Shown here piece after piece: positions 16,581-24,790 of a DNA stretch of 64,000 nucleotides. Under the pieces are notes generated by a model. That model had not been told where the DNA came from. It saw only the letters and a program-made list of their open reading frames with translations, and made no database searches. The position numbers were made by a program, and so were the translations under genes. How positions within the stretch are numbered: position 1 is the stretch's first letter; each line of letters begins with the position of its first letter. Source of the DNA: Oscillospiraceae bacterium (GTDB taxonomy: Bacteria; Bacillota; Clostridia; Oscillospirales; Ruminococcaceae); assembly GCA_021199855.1 (NCBI GenBank), contig JAJQHD010000013.1, positions 61,681 through 125,680 on the forward strand. Direction: 5' to 3'.

Positions 16581-19097
16581 ATGCTACTTCTTGCTGTTGA
16601 CGGGAACTCGATTCTCAATAGGGCTTTTTATGGGATAAAGGTGCTTACGACCAAAGACGGCTTCTACACGAACGCCGTCACGGGGTTTATGAATACGCTT
16701 TTGCGGGAGTGCGGCGAAGTGAAGCCGGATGCCGCCATAGTTGCGTTTGACTTGAAGGCACCCACCTTCCGGCACCAGAAGTGCGCTTTCTACAAGGCTA
16801 ACCGCCACGGGATGCCGGAGGAGCTGGCGATGCAACTTCCGAAGGTGAAAGAGCTTCTCACAGACCTCGGCGTCCCTATCTTGGAGATTACAGGCTACGA
16901 AGCCGATGATATCTTGGGTTCCGTCTCGAAGCTCATGTCCGACAACTCGGGCGATTGCATGATTCTCTCGGGAGACAGGGACACCCTTCAGCTGGTCGGC
17001 GAGCATGTAACCGTCCGACTTGTGACGACCCGGGAAACCACTCCATACACTCCCGAAAAATTCAGAGAAGTTTACGGCTTCGAGCCGATTCACCTGATAG
17101 ATCTGAAGGCACTGATGGGCGACAGCTCGGACAACATCCCGGGCGTTCCCGGAATCGGCGAAAAAACGGCGATGAGCCTGATGGCTCAGTACCCTTCAAT
17201 CGAAGAGATTTACGAAAATATCGACACGATTACGGCAACGCCGTCCGTCAAGAGGAAACTTTTGGAGGGCAAGGAATCCGCTGAGACGAGCAAGTGGCTT
17301 GCCACGATTGTCCGTGATGCACCCGTGCCGCAGAATCTTTCCGATTACGAACGACGTGAGCAAAATCTCCCCGCCGCCGCAAATCTTTTGAACCAGCTCG
17401 AAATGTTCAAAATGATTGACAAGCTCGGACTCGGAAATATTGAGATTAAAAAAGAAGCCGAAATCGTCACAGATGATTACACCGAAAAAGAGCTTACAGG
17501 GAGCGAGACTTTCGATAAGTCGGCGTTTATTCTGTCCGGCGACAGCCTGACTATAAAGCACGGCGGCGATATTTACGTCACCGACGACGAAAATCTTATC
17601 TTGAAATACTTTGAATCTCAGGGCGAGAAGATTACCTTCGAGGCGAAGCCTGCTCATAAATACTGCTTTGAGCGTGGGAAGGAGCTAAAGAATCTTACTT
17701 TTTCAGCAGATTTGGCGGGGTATCTCCTCAACTCCCAGTCGAGCGACTATAGCGTGCAGAACTTGTGCGCTTCCTACTCGGTTCCCTACAGCAGTGACGA
17801 AAAGTTCGGGGACATCCTGTCCCTTGAAAGGCTCGCCAGTGTGCTTCTTACGGAGCTTGAAAAGACCGACATGAAGAGCCTTTATTACGACATTGAATTG
17901 CCGCTTTGCGAGGTTCTTGCATCGATGGAAGTTCTGGGCGTCCGGGTCGACGAAAATGGAATAAAAGAATTTGGGGATAATCTCAGCGGGCAGATAAGCG
18001 AGCTTGAATCGACCATCTACATGCTTGCCGGGCACGAATTCAACATTTCATCGCCGAAACAGCTCGGGACGGTGCTCTTTGACGAGCTCGGGCTCCCGAC
18101 CGGCAAGAAAAATTCCGCATCGAAGAGCTATTCAACGAGTGCGGAGGTGCTTGAAGGACTTGTAAACTATCACCCAATTATCAACCTGATTTTGGAGTAC
18201 CGGACGCTTACGAAGCTCAAGTCGACCTATGTCGACGGGCTCTTGGGAGTAGTCTGCCCCGACGGTCGGGTCAGAAGCGAGTTCAAGCAGACGGAGACCA
18301 AAACCGGGCGAATTTCGTCCGCAAACCCGAACATACAAAATATTCCCGTCCGAAAGGAAATCGGCAGGAACATGCGTAAATTCTTTATTTCAGAGGATGG
18401 CTATACCCTCCTCGACGCCGACTACTCGCAGATTGAGCTGAGAGTCCTTGCGGCGATGTGCGGCGACAAGAACATGATTGAGACGTTTTTGTCGGGAGTC
18501 GACATCCACACCCGCACCGCTTCGCAGGTATTCGGAATCCCGGAGGACATGGTCGACGGCGACATGCGTCGTGCCGCAAAGGCGGTCAACTTCGGAATCA
18601 TCTACGGGATTGGGGCATATTCCCTATCGCAGGACATCGGAGTTTCGGTCGCGGAGGCGAAGAAGTACATCGAGTCGTACTTGGCGAACTTCTCAGAAGT
18701 AGACAGGTTCATGAACGAGACGGTTGAGTTTGCAAAAACCAACGGCTATGCCGTGACGATGTTCAACCGCAGGCGCTACATTCCAGAGCTGAAAAATGCG
18801 AACAAGAACGTCCAGGCGTTCGGCAAGCGTGCCGCAATGAACGCCCCGATTCAGGGCACAGCCGCCGACATCATAAAAATAGCGATGGTAAAGGTTTACC
18901 ACCGCCTTAAAGCTGAAAATCTCGATGCCCGCCTCATATTGCAGGTTCACGACGAACTGATTGTCGAAGCAAGCGAATCCTGTGCCGACAGAGCCGCAGA
19001 GATTTTGCATGAAGAAATGGAGAATGCAGTCAAGCTCGCCGTCCCGCTGACAGCGGACGTGCATATGGGGAAGAGCTGGTTTGAGACGAAGGAATAA
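16581..19097 (+). CDS. polA: DNA polymerase I
   Basis: This 838-residue protein has an N-terminal 5'-3' exonuclease domain (1-~290, with AIVAFDLKAPTFRHQKCAFYKANR, GYEADDILGS and GDSSDNIPGVPGIGEKTA). The middle domain lacks the Asp-x-Glu and other acidic residues of a proofreading exonuclease, as in many Gram-positive PolA. The polymerase domain has motif A DYSQIELR at 614, motif B from R663 (RRAAKAVNFGIIYG) and motif C LQVHDEL around 787-793. It fills gaps and removes RNA primers. Transcribed alone, on the opposite strand from its neighbours. Confidence 0.97.
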   Translation: MLLLAVDGNSILNRAFYGIKVLTTKDGFYTNAVTGFMNTLLRECGEVKPDAAIVAFDLKAPTFRHQKCAFYKANRHGMPEELAMQLPKVKELLTDLGVPILEITGYEADDILGSVSKLMSDNSGDCMILSGDRDTLQLVGEHVTVRLVTTRETTPYTPEKFREVYGFEPIHLIDLKALMGDSSDNIPGVPGIGEKTAMSLMAQYPSIEEIYENIDTITATPSVKRKLLEGKESAETSKWLATIVRDAPVPQNLSDYERREQNLPAAANLLNQLEMFKMIDKLGLGNIEIKKEAEIVTDDYTEKELTGSETFDKSAFILSGDSLTIKHGGDIYVTDDENLILKYFESQGEKITFEAKPAHKYCFERGKELKNLTFSADLAGYLLNSQSSDYSVQNLCASYSVPYSSDEKFGDILSLERLASVLLTELEKTDMKSLYYDIELPLCEVLASMEVLGVRVDENGIKEFGDNLSGQISELESTIYMLAGHEFNISSPKQLGTVLFDELGLPTGKKNSASKSYSTSAEVLEGLVNYHPIINLILEYRTLTKLKSTYVDGLLGVVCPDGRVRSEFKQTETKTGRISSANPNIQNIPVRKEIGRNMRKFFISEDGYTLLDADYSQIELRVLAAMCGDKNMIETFLSGVDIHTRTASQVFGIPEDMVDGDMRRAAKAVNFGIIYGIGAYSLSQDIGVSVAEAKKYIESYLANFSEVDRFMNETVEFAKTNGYAVTMFNRRRYIPELKNANKNVQAFGKRAAMNAPIQGTAADIIKIAMVKVYHRLKAENLDARLILQVHDELIVEASESCADRAAEILHEEMENAVKLAVPLTADVHMGKSWFETKE

Positions 19098-19140
19098 GCG
19101 ACTTGGCTGACGCCAAGTCGGCGCCTCCCTCTGGTCGGCG

Positions 19141-19261
19141 CACCTCTCAGTCGCCCTTCGGGCGCCAGCTCCCCTTAAAAAGGGGAGCCAGTAGTGCACC
19201 CACAAAAAGGCTCCCCTTATCAAGGGGAGCTGGATGCGCCGCAGGCGTAGACTGAGAGGTG
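19141..19261. repeat. 121-bp MITE-like palindromic element after polA
   Basis: The terminal inverted repeats are perfect: CACCTCTCAGTC at the left and GACTGAGAGGTG at the right end (the latter around 19250-19261). Inside are two GCTCCCCTT...AAGGGGAGC blocks and small hairpins (CGCCCTTCGGGCG, GCGCCGCAGGCGT). It has no ORF. GC-rich imperfect hairpins continue to about 19316 (GTCGGCG...CGCCGAC and CGGCTTTAGCCG). It could also act as the polA terminator. It is related to the element at 15319-15460. Confidence 0.85.
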
Positions 19262-19332
19262 CCGCGACCGAAGGGAGCGGCGTCGGCGGAAACGGCTTTA
19301 GCCGTCGAAGCCGACCAATTACGAATTAAGAA

Positions 19333-19992
19333 TTACGCATTTAAAATCTCCGCAGGTGAATCCACAATCTCATCCGCCCCAGCCGATTCAAGCTCTTCAT
19401 GTGAACCGTAGCCGTAGGTGACGCCTATGCAGGGAATACCGTTCAGATGGGCGCCTTTGATGTCGTAATCTCTGTCGCCGACCATTACAACAGCCGACTT
19501 GTCTTTGATGCCGAGGCGCTCCATCGACTGGGCGATTACCTGCGCTTTCGTCATCGACTCATCGCCCAAAGGGATGCCGCAGATATCTTCAAAATACTCG
19601 GAGAGCTCAAACTTTTCGAGTATCTTTTTTGCGTAAACCTCTGGCTTCGAGGTCGCAACGGCTTGAACATAGCCGGCTTTACGGAGCCTTTCCAGAGCCT
19701 TTGGAACGCCGTCATAAACGCTGTTCTCAAAGATGCCCTTGTCGGCATAGTAAGTGCGATAGACTTTTATAGCGTTGTCAACTTCCGCTTCATCCATCCC
19801 GAAGTAAACCCCGAACGACTCCCGAAGCGGCGGACCGACGAACTTCAGAAGCGCCTTGTCGTCCCAGCCGGTAATCCCGAGCTCATTAAGGCAGTACTTG
19901 AACGAATTGACGATGCCTCGAGCAGAATCTGTCAACGTGCCGTCAAGGTCGTAGAGGATGTATTTTATTCTGGACTTATCAAGTGTTATCAT
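19333..19992 (-). CDS. HAD-family hydrolase, phosphoglycolate phosphatase-like
   Basis: This 219-residue protein has all HAD motifs: motif I DLDGTLTDS (nucleophile and acid Asp), motif II VATSKPEV, the motif III Lys in DESMTKAQVIAQ, and motif IV MVGDRDYDIKGA. The helical cap inserted after motif I is of the Gph/PpaX type. It hydrolyses a small phosphorylated metabolite; the substrate is not evident. The ATG overlaps the relE stop (ATGA), so it is translated with the toxin-antitoxin pair upstream, which is an odd combination. Confidence 0.92.
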   Translation of the reverse strand: MITLDKSRIKYILYDLDGTLTDSARGIVNSFKYCLNELGITGWDDKALLKFVGPPLRESFGVYFGMDEAEVDNAIKVYRTYYADKGIFENSVYDGVPKALERLRKAGYVQAVATSKPEVYAKKILEKFELSEYFEDICGIPLGDESMTKAQVIAQSMERLGIKDKSAVVMVGDRDYDIKGAHLNGIPCIGVTYGYGSHEELESAGADEIVDSPAEILNA

Positions 19993-20327
19993 TCCGGCTT
20001 CTCTCCCCAATGTATGTCGATGTCGAGGGTGTCAAAGTTACGCCTGCCATTGACAACTCGTGAAATCTCAACCATCTCTGCTTCGTCATCTACATGATAG
20101 AAAATACAGTAATTGTCAACAGCCACCATCCTGAGACCCTTCCCTTCAAAAGGTTCTCTATCGTACAACTTATATCTTTCGGGCATAAAATCGAGACTAT
20201 ATATACGATTCTCAATCTTTTTAATCTGATTATAAGCGGCTATGGGAGCCTGCAAATCACGAATATATGTTGCAATCTCTTTTAAATCATTTTTTGCAGG
20301 TCCTGACACTATTACTTCGTAAGTCAC
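19989..20327 (-). CDS. relE: Type II toxin, RelE/ParE family
   Basis: This 112-residue basic protein has the RelE/ParE fold: YEVIVSGPAKNDLKEIATYIRD at the N-terminus, YKLYDREPFEGKGLRMVAVDNYCIFYHVDDEAEMVEISRVVNGRRNF at the C-terminus. RelE members cut mRNA in the ribosome; ParE members poison gyrase. The motif GLRMVAVDNYCIFY resembles the chromosomal RelE/Txe-like toxins paired with DinJ/RelB. The ATG overlaps the antitoxin stop. The C-terminal extension DTLDIDIHWGEKPE is a little longer than usual. Confidence 0.9.
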   Translation of the reverse strand: MTYEVIVSGPAKNDLKEIATYIRDLQAPIAAYNQIKKIENRIYSLDFMPERYKLYDREPFEGKGLRMVAVDNYCIFYHVDDEAEMVEISRVVNGRRNFDTLDIDIHWGEKPE

Positions 20328-20632
20328 CAGCCAAACTCCTCTCGTATTTCTTTAAATACTTCCTCCGCAGGCTGGTAATCTCCATTTCGGATAGCCTGAA
20401 ATCCCTTTTCTATTTCCTCCGCAAACTGCTCGTCAGTCCACTGAGTCATGTCGAGATGTGGCGGACCGGGGAGTTTGACGTCGAACGGCAGACCGCCGCA
20501 GAAGATAATCTGCTTGTAGAACATGTTGATTGCGCTTGAAGAAGACACTCCGAGCGAAGACAGAATCTGCTCCGCTTCCTCTTTTACCTCCGGTTCGATA
20601 CGAACATATAAATTAGCCGACTTACCTGCCAT
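20324..20632 (-). CDS. relB: Type II antitoxin, RelB/DinJ family
   Basis: This 102-residue protein has an N-terminal ribbon-helix-helix DNA-binding region typical of RelB/DinJ (SANLYVRIEPEVKEEAEQILSSLGVSSSSAINMFYKQII) and then a segment (GLPFDVKLPGP) before the toxin-neutralising C-terminus. It should bind the toxin and repress the operon. The gene is promoter-proximal and overlaps relE by 4 bp. Confidence 0.92.
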   Translation of the reverse strand: MAGKSANLYVRIEPEVKEEAEQILSSLGVSSSSAINMFYKQIIFCGGLPFDVKLPGPPHLDMTQWTDEQFAEEIEKGFQAIRNGDYQPAEEVFKEIREEFGW

Positions 20633-20664
20633 TAGAAATCATCCTTTCAGTATTTTATACTCCT

Positions 20665-20693
20665 ATTATACACTTTTGTCCGCACAATAGCAA
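20665..20693 (-). promoter_or_regulatory. Promoter of the relBE operon
   Basis: Minus strand: TTGCTA (20688-20693), 17-bp spacer, TATAAT (20665-20670), 33 bp upstream of the relB ATG. The flanking TATTTTATAC...GTATAATA may be the RelB operator. Confidence 0.7.
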
Positions 20694-20722
20694 TACAAAA
20701 ATCAAATTTTACAGACTGTTCA

Positions 20723-20759
20723 CAAAGCCCTCAATCAAAATTCCAGATTGAGGGCTTTG
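20723..20759 (-). terminator. Strong hairpin after the XRE gene
   Basis: A 14-bp perfect stem (CAAAGCCCTCAATC / GATTGAGGGCTTTG) with a 9-nt loop lies 2 bp after the XRE gene. There is no long T tract, so termination efficiency is uncertain; it may work in both directions. Confidence 0.65.
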
Positions 20760-20761
20760 AT

Positions 20762-21208
20762 TCATTCCGTCTTATCCCCCGCTGTCACGCTTTCAAGCGG
20801 GACTACAGCAAGCGTCTTGCCAAGCGGGACAAGAACTTTGAGAATTGTGTCTATTTGAGGACTTGTAGTTCCCTTTTCCATTCTCGCAATCACCGGTTGC
20901 TTGACACCACTGAGCTCTTCAAGCTTCTTCTGACTGATGCCCTTTTCCTGACGAGCTTTGACGAGCTCACCGATAAGAGCAACACGAAGGTCGCTTTCAG
21001 CGATTTCTTCTTCAGTCATCAGAGAGTCGATAAACTCCAAGGCATTCTCCCCAATTGCGTCATCACCACGAGCTTTTAAATCTTCATAATTAGCTTTTGC
21101 CTGTGCAAGTTCCTTAACCCTTTTATCGCTTTCAGCGATTTCTTCCGGGGTAAAGAGTTCTTTTCTGACGTCGCTCCAGCTTCTTAAATTCAAATTGCTT
21201 TCACTCAT
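20762..21208 (-). CDS. XRE-family helix-turn-helix protein (HigA-like)
   Basis: This 148-residue protein has a C-terminal HTH: ARQEKGISQKKLEELSGVKQPVIARMEKGTTSPQIDTILKVLVPLGKTL (about 88-136). The segment before it (EEIAESDLRVALIGELVKAR) is typical of HigA/antitoxin-like XRE proteins. Unusually, the N-terminal half repeats it: TPEEIAESDKRVKELAQAK (about 20-38) mirrors TEEEIAESDLRVALIGELV (about 66-84). No toxin gene is adjacent. It starts 3 bp after the isomerase stop, so it is the last gene of the sec operon. It may act as an orphan antitoxin or regulator. Confidence 0.82.
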   Translation of the reverse strand: MSESNLNLRSWSDVRKELFTPEEIAESDKRVKELAQAKANYEDLKARGDDAIGENALEFIDSLMTEEEIAESDLRVALIGELVKARQEKGISQKKLEELSGVKQPVIARMEKGTTSPQIDTILKVLVPLGKTLAVVPLESVTAGDKTE

Positions 21209-21211
21209 GAT

Positions 21212-22039
21212 TTATCCCTCACTTTCTATTTCTTCAACGCATTTCTGCACATACCTCATCGCCTCCACCAGCTCCTCAAACGTCCCGAACGAGCTTCTAT
21301 AGAGCTCCAGCATGATGGAGCCGGAGAAGTTTACGGCTTTGAGAGCTTGGATGAATCTTGTGGTGTCGATGTCGCCTTTGCCGGGGAGGGTGCAGGTGGA
21401 CTCGGAGTTATGGTCGGAAAAGTGGATGTGCTTTATATTCGGGGAGAGTTCTTTTATGAAATCGTACGGGTCGTAGCCGCGGCGGATGGCTTGCTTGGTA
21501 TCTAAAACGAAGCTCACCTCATCGCCGAGCGCTTTTTTCATGGCTATCAGCTGTTCGAGTGCGCCGGTTGTGCAACGATAAACATTTTCCTGCAAGACCG
21601 TCTTGCCGTACTCTTTTGCGACGCTGTTCAGCCTCCGATATCCTTCGATGACGACTTCATCGGGACCCTTGTCCTGATTGCCGTGTAAAATCAGATATTC
21701 GGCGCCCAGGATATCCATCGCCTCAAAATAGCGGCGGTGGTAGTCTAAATAGTCCTGAATCCGGCGCTCATAGGGAGTGTAGAGCATGTATGTATCGATG
21801 GCGGCGGTGAACGGGTGAACCGACTTGCAGGTGCAACCGTAGTCGTCCATCATCTTCTTGAGTTCCCTGACATACTCCGGCTTTGTTTCGGAGTGGGTGT
21901 TGAGGAAAATCTCGACGTGCCTGACGCCTAAGTCAAGAAGCCTTTTCAGCGTTATCTCGGGATATTCGGGATAGCCGCACGCCACCGAAACTCCCACTTC
22001 TATTTTCTTTTCTGTCTTAGTATCTGTTGCAGTGGACAC
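21212..22039 (-). CDS. Sugar phosphate isomerase/epimerase (xylose isomerase-like TIM barrel)
   Basis: This 275-residue TIM-barrel protein belongs to the AP-endonuclease-2/xylose-isomerase-like superfamily. It contains VGVSVACGYPEYPEITLKRL, VEIFLNTHSE, a metal-site segment YLILHGNQDKGPDEV, VLQENV, VLDTKQA and HIHFSDHN, the usual metal-binding Glu/His/Asp positions. The GTG at 22039 is used because GGGAGGG lies 6 nt upstream; the frame is open far into secF but without a better site. The substrate is unknown. It is co-transcribed with secDF. Confidence 0.85.
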   Translation of the reverse strand: MSTATDTKTEKKIEVGVSVACGYPEYPEITLKRLLDLGVRHVEIFLNTHSETKPEYVRELKKMMDDYGCTCKSVHPFTAAIDTYMLYTPYERRIQDYLDYHRRYFEAMDILGAEYLILHGNQDKGPDEVVIEGYRRLNSVAKEYGKTVLQENVYRCTTGALEQLIAMKKALGDEVSFVLDTKQAIRRGYDPYDFIKELSPNIKHIHFSDHNSESTCTLPGKGDIDTTRFIQALKAVNFSGSIMLELYRSSFGTFEELVEAMRYVQKCVEEIESEG

Positions 22040-22109
22040 TGATATCCCTCCCGATAAAATAGGCGGTGCAAGGAATTCCTGCGCCGCCTTTTGTGCCGAA
22101 AACCGGCTA

Positions 22110-23102
22110 TTATTTCTTTTTCTTTGAAGACTTCTTCTTCGGAGCCGCTGTGTTGGTTCCTTCAGCAAGCGCCTTTTCGGCGTTCTTTCTGTCGATGTGA
22201 CCCTGCCATGTTGTCCAGAGTGTCGGAGCAATGCAGTTCGAGGAATATACACCCGAGAGAAGTCCGATGAGGAGCGGGAAGGCAAAGCTTACAATAGAAT
22301 CGACGTTTGCGACGAGTGCAACGACGCAGATTGAAGCGACTGCGATAACGGTAGTGACGGTTGTGTGAACCGAACGTCCGAACGACTGACTGACACTCAT
22401 GTTTACGAGCTCGTCCAGGCTCTTCTCAGTCCCGTAGAGGTTTCTATTCTCACGGATTCTGTCGTAGATGATGATTGTCGCATTTACGGAATAGCCGAGG
22501 ATTGTTAAAAGAACAGCTATGAAGTTCGAGTCGATGTCAAATCTTAAGATAGTTGTGCAGGCGAATACGAAGAACATATCATGCATAAGTGCAACAACTG
22601 CGCAGATACCTGCGACCCAGCCGCCTATCTTTCTGAAGCGGAAGCCGATGTAGACAATCATTACTATCATCGAGACGAGAACCGCAACCATGCACTTTCC
22701 GAAGAAGCCGCTACCGGTTGACGGGTTAACGTCCTGAGAGCTGTAAAGTGTCAGTGAGCTCGAAGCATATGTCTCTTCGAGGGCGTCGGTTAATTCCGAC
22801 TGGATTTCGGTGTCCATACCAGTGGAATCTGCAAAACTGAGGGAGATAGTCTCGCTTCCGTCGGAAACGCTTTCGCCATAGGAAATCTCGCAGGAAAGAC
22901 CGGTTATCTCCTGAGCGGTGGAGGCGATTGCATTTCCGTCAACCTCACCGGTGTAGGAATAAGTAATGATAGTACCGCCCTTGAACTCAATTGCGACGTT
23001 TACTCCGAGAATCAGTGCCAGAAGTAGTGTTACCACAATAACGGCTACAGAGAAGATATAGAAATACTTTTTCTTCCCGACTACATCAAAGGTTTTCGTC
23101 AT
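22110..23102 (-). CDS. secF: Protein translocase subunit SecF
   Basis: This 330-residue protein has the SecF layout: one N-terminal membrane segment (about 15-38), an external P4-type domain, and five C-terminal segments. Conserved motifs include NVAIEFKGGTIITYS after the first segment and LTILGYSVNATIIIYDRIRENR near segment 4-5. SecDF uses the proton gradient to pull proteins through SecYEG. The ATG at 23102 has GGAGG upstream and overlaps secD by 17 bp. The C-terminus is Lys-rich (KKKSSKKKK). Confidence 0.96.
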   Translation of the reverse strand: MTKTFDVVGKKKYFYIFSVAVIVVTLLLALILGVNVAIEFKGGTIITYSYTGEVDGNAIASTAQEITGLSCEISYGESVSDGSETISLSFADSTGMDTEIQSELTDALEETYASSSLTLYSSQDVNPSTGSGFFGKCMVAVLVSMIVMIVYIGFRFRKIGGWVAGICAVVALMHDMFFVFACTTILRFDIDSNFIAVLLTILGYSVNATIIIYDRIRENRNLYGTEKSLDELVNMSVSQSFGRSVHTTVTTVIAVASICVVALVANVDSIVSFAFPLLIGLLSGVYSSNCIAPTLWTTWQGHIDRKNAEKALAEGTNTAAPKKKSSKKKK

Positions 23103-24504
23103 TCTTAACACCTCCGTACAGTACAGGATTTCTTAATTTCTTGAATCTTGAGAGCGAGCCAACCATCAGTCTCGAGCAGAGTACTCCGAATATGAAGTTC
23201 ATGATAACGCCGACCAGAAGAGTATAGCCGAAGGAGTAGATTGTTCCTTCAATCGTGGTCGGGAACATGAAGTAAATAGGCTTCATGATTGTTGCGATGA
23301 TGCTGTCGGAAGGTCCGAACGCACCCATAAGGATTAACGCAACGAATACGATTGTGATGTTGCCATCAAAGATTGCTCTCCAAGCCTTCTGATAGCCGTG
23401 ATCTAAAGCTGTGTCAAGGGTCTTGCCAGCACGTAGCTCCTCCTTGACTCTTTCAAACGTAACTACGTTTGCGTCGACGCCGATACCGACTGCAAGGATA
23501 ATACCGGCAATACCGGGAATCGTAAGTGTGACGCCGGAGATGTTTCCGAAGAAGCCGGTGATGCAGGCGACTGTTCCGACAACCTGTCCGAACAAGCAGA
23601 TTGAAGCAACAACGCCGGGAAGCTTATAAGAAGCTATAATGTAGATGCAGATGATGATGAATGCAACGAGACCTGCAATAAGCATGGTGTTCTTTGCACC
23701 TTCGCCCATGGATGCTGAGATGGAGCGGAAGTTGGATGCTTCAAGAGCAAACGGCAGAGATCCTGCGCTAATCTTTTCAGCGAGCTCGCTAGCCTCTTCA
23801 TAGGTGAAGTCACCGGTAATCTGGCACTGTCCGTCGGTGATGGCGGAGCTTACTGTCGGATAAGAGATGCAGGTGTTGTCCATCCAGATGGAGATAATGC
23901 CCTCTTCCTCAGCAAGACGGGTGGTTGCTTCTGCGAATGCTTCGGTGCCTTCTTCGTTGAGTACTAATGATACTCCGTACTCATAGGTTCCGTCGCTGTC
24001 TTCCCAGAAAACAGCCGTAGCGGATGTTACCATGTCACCGGTTAAAATGATGGTGTCGGCTGTGGTGCCACTCGGGTTGCCATAATCGTCAGTTTCGTAG
24101 CCCTCACGGAAGGTGAGCTCGGCGGTTTCACCGAGTTCCTGAACTGCCTCCTCAGGGTCGAAGTCTTCCTCGTCCGATTGCCACGGGAATCTTACAATAA
24201 TGTCACTGTTTGAGTAGTCAACATAAACCTCATAGTCGGTAATACCGAGGTTTACAAGTCTCAGCTCCAAAGCGGTCTTTGCCGCATCGAGCTCAGCCTG
24301 GGTAGCATCAACGTCTTCAGCAGGTGAGAATGTTACTTCAACACCGCCGCTGATATCAATTCCCCAGCGGATATCACTTACAGACTTTATGATAGTCGTA
24401 GTGATGTCGCCATAGTAGGTGCTGATACCGAAGATGTTAAGCAGCGTGAAAACCACCAACAGTGCAACAACAATAAAGAATACAGGCTTTTTTATGTGCC
24501 GCAC
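23086..24504 (-). CDS. secD: Protein translocase subunit SecD
   Basis: This 472-residue protein has an N-terminal membrane segment, the large external P1 region (with RWGIDISGGVEVTFSP and ALELRLVNLGITDYEV) and five membrane segments with the proton-path motif GIAGIILAVGIGVDANVVTFERVKEELR. Translation begins at a GTG after GGAGG. SecD and SecF are separate genes here, whereas many Firmicutes have a fused SecDF. Confidence 0.96.
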   Translation of the reverse strand: MRHIKKPVFFIVVALLVVFTLLNIFGISTYYGDITTTIIKSVSDIRWGIDISGGVEVTFSPAEDVDATQAELDAAKTALELRLVNLGITDYEVYVDYSNSDIIVRFPWQSDEEDFDPEEAVQELGETAELTFREGYETDDYGNPSGTTADTIILTGDMVTSATAVFWEDSDGTYEYGVSLVLNEEGTEAFAEATTRLAEEEGIISIWMDNTCISYPTVSSAITDGQCQITGDFTYEEASELAEKISAGSLPFALEASNFRSISASMGEGAKNTMLIAGLVAFIIICIYIIASYKLPGVVASICLFGQVVGTVACITGFFGNISGVTLTIPGIAGIILAVGIGVDANVVTFERVKEELRAGKTLDTALDHGYQKAWRAIFDGNITIVFVALILMGAFGPSDSIIATIMKPIYFMFPTTIEGTIYSFGYTLLVGVIMNFIFGVLCSRLMVGSLSRFKKLRNPVLYGGVKNDENL

Positions 24505-24614
24505 TTCTGTTGCCTCCTTAGAATAATTTGTTAGTCAATGCTGTACTGATTATCCAGAATCTAAGGCGGACAGCCAGACGGCATAATTGGCATCTTATGA
24601 TGCAATACTTTATT

Positions 24615-24643
24615 AGTATAGCCAAAACCGGGCAAAAAGTCAA
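24615..24643 (-). promoter_or_regulatory. Promoter of the secD operon
   Basis: Minus strand: TTGACT (24638-24643), 17-bp spacer, TATACT (24615-24620). The leader is about 100 nt with no clear structure other than a short ATGC-type hairpin. Confidence 0.75.
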
Positions 24644-24734
24644 TAGGTAGTGGGGAAATTTTCACTTATGGGCTCCGCAGGTGCTTACACGTAAGTTCAT
24701 TTGCAAGTTTTTCTCCGTCATTTTCCCGTAATTA

Positions 24735-24763
24735 TTGACTTTCCCCTTCATTTATGCTAAAAT
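24735..24763 (+). promoter_or_regulatory. Promoter of the Fic gene with possible operator
   Basis: TTGACT (24735-24740), 17-bp spacer, TAAAAT (24758-24763). The bases from the -10 onward read TAAAATTTAAGGGAAA; the TTAAGGGAAA part is repeated in the inverted repeat after the gene (25856-25890), so it may be a repressor site overlapping the transcription start. Confidence 0.75.
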
Positions 24764-24790
24764 TTAAGGGAAAGAGAGGCGATTAAGGAA

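Noticed and set aside
18693..19223. 176-codon minus-strand ORF over the end of polA
   Set aside because: It is antisense to the conserved polymerase motifs B and C and has no supporting signals.
22040..22285. 82-residue N-terminal extension of the sugar isomerase-like protein
   Set aside because: It overlaps the Lys-rich end of secF in another frame. The GTG at 22039 has a strong ribosome-binding site and fits the family length.
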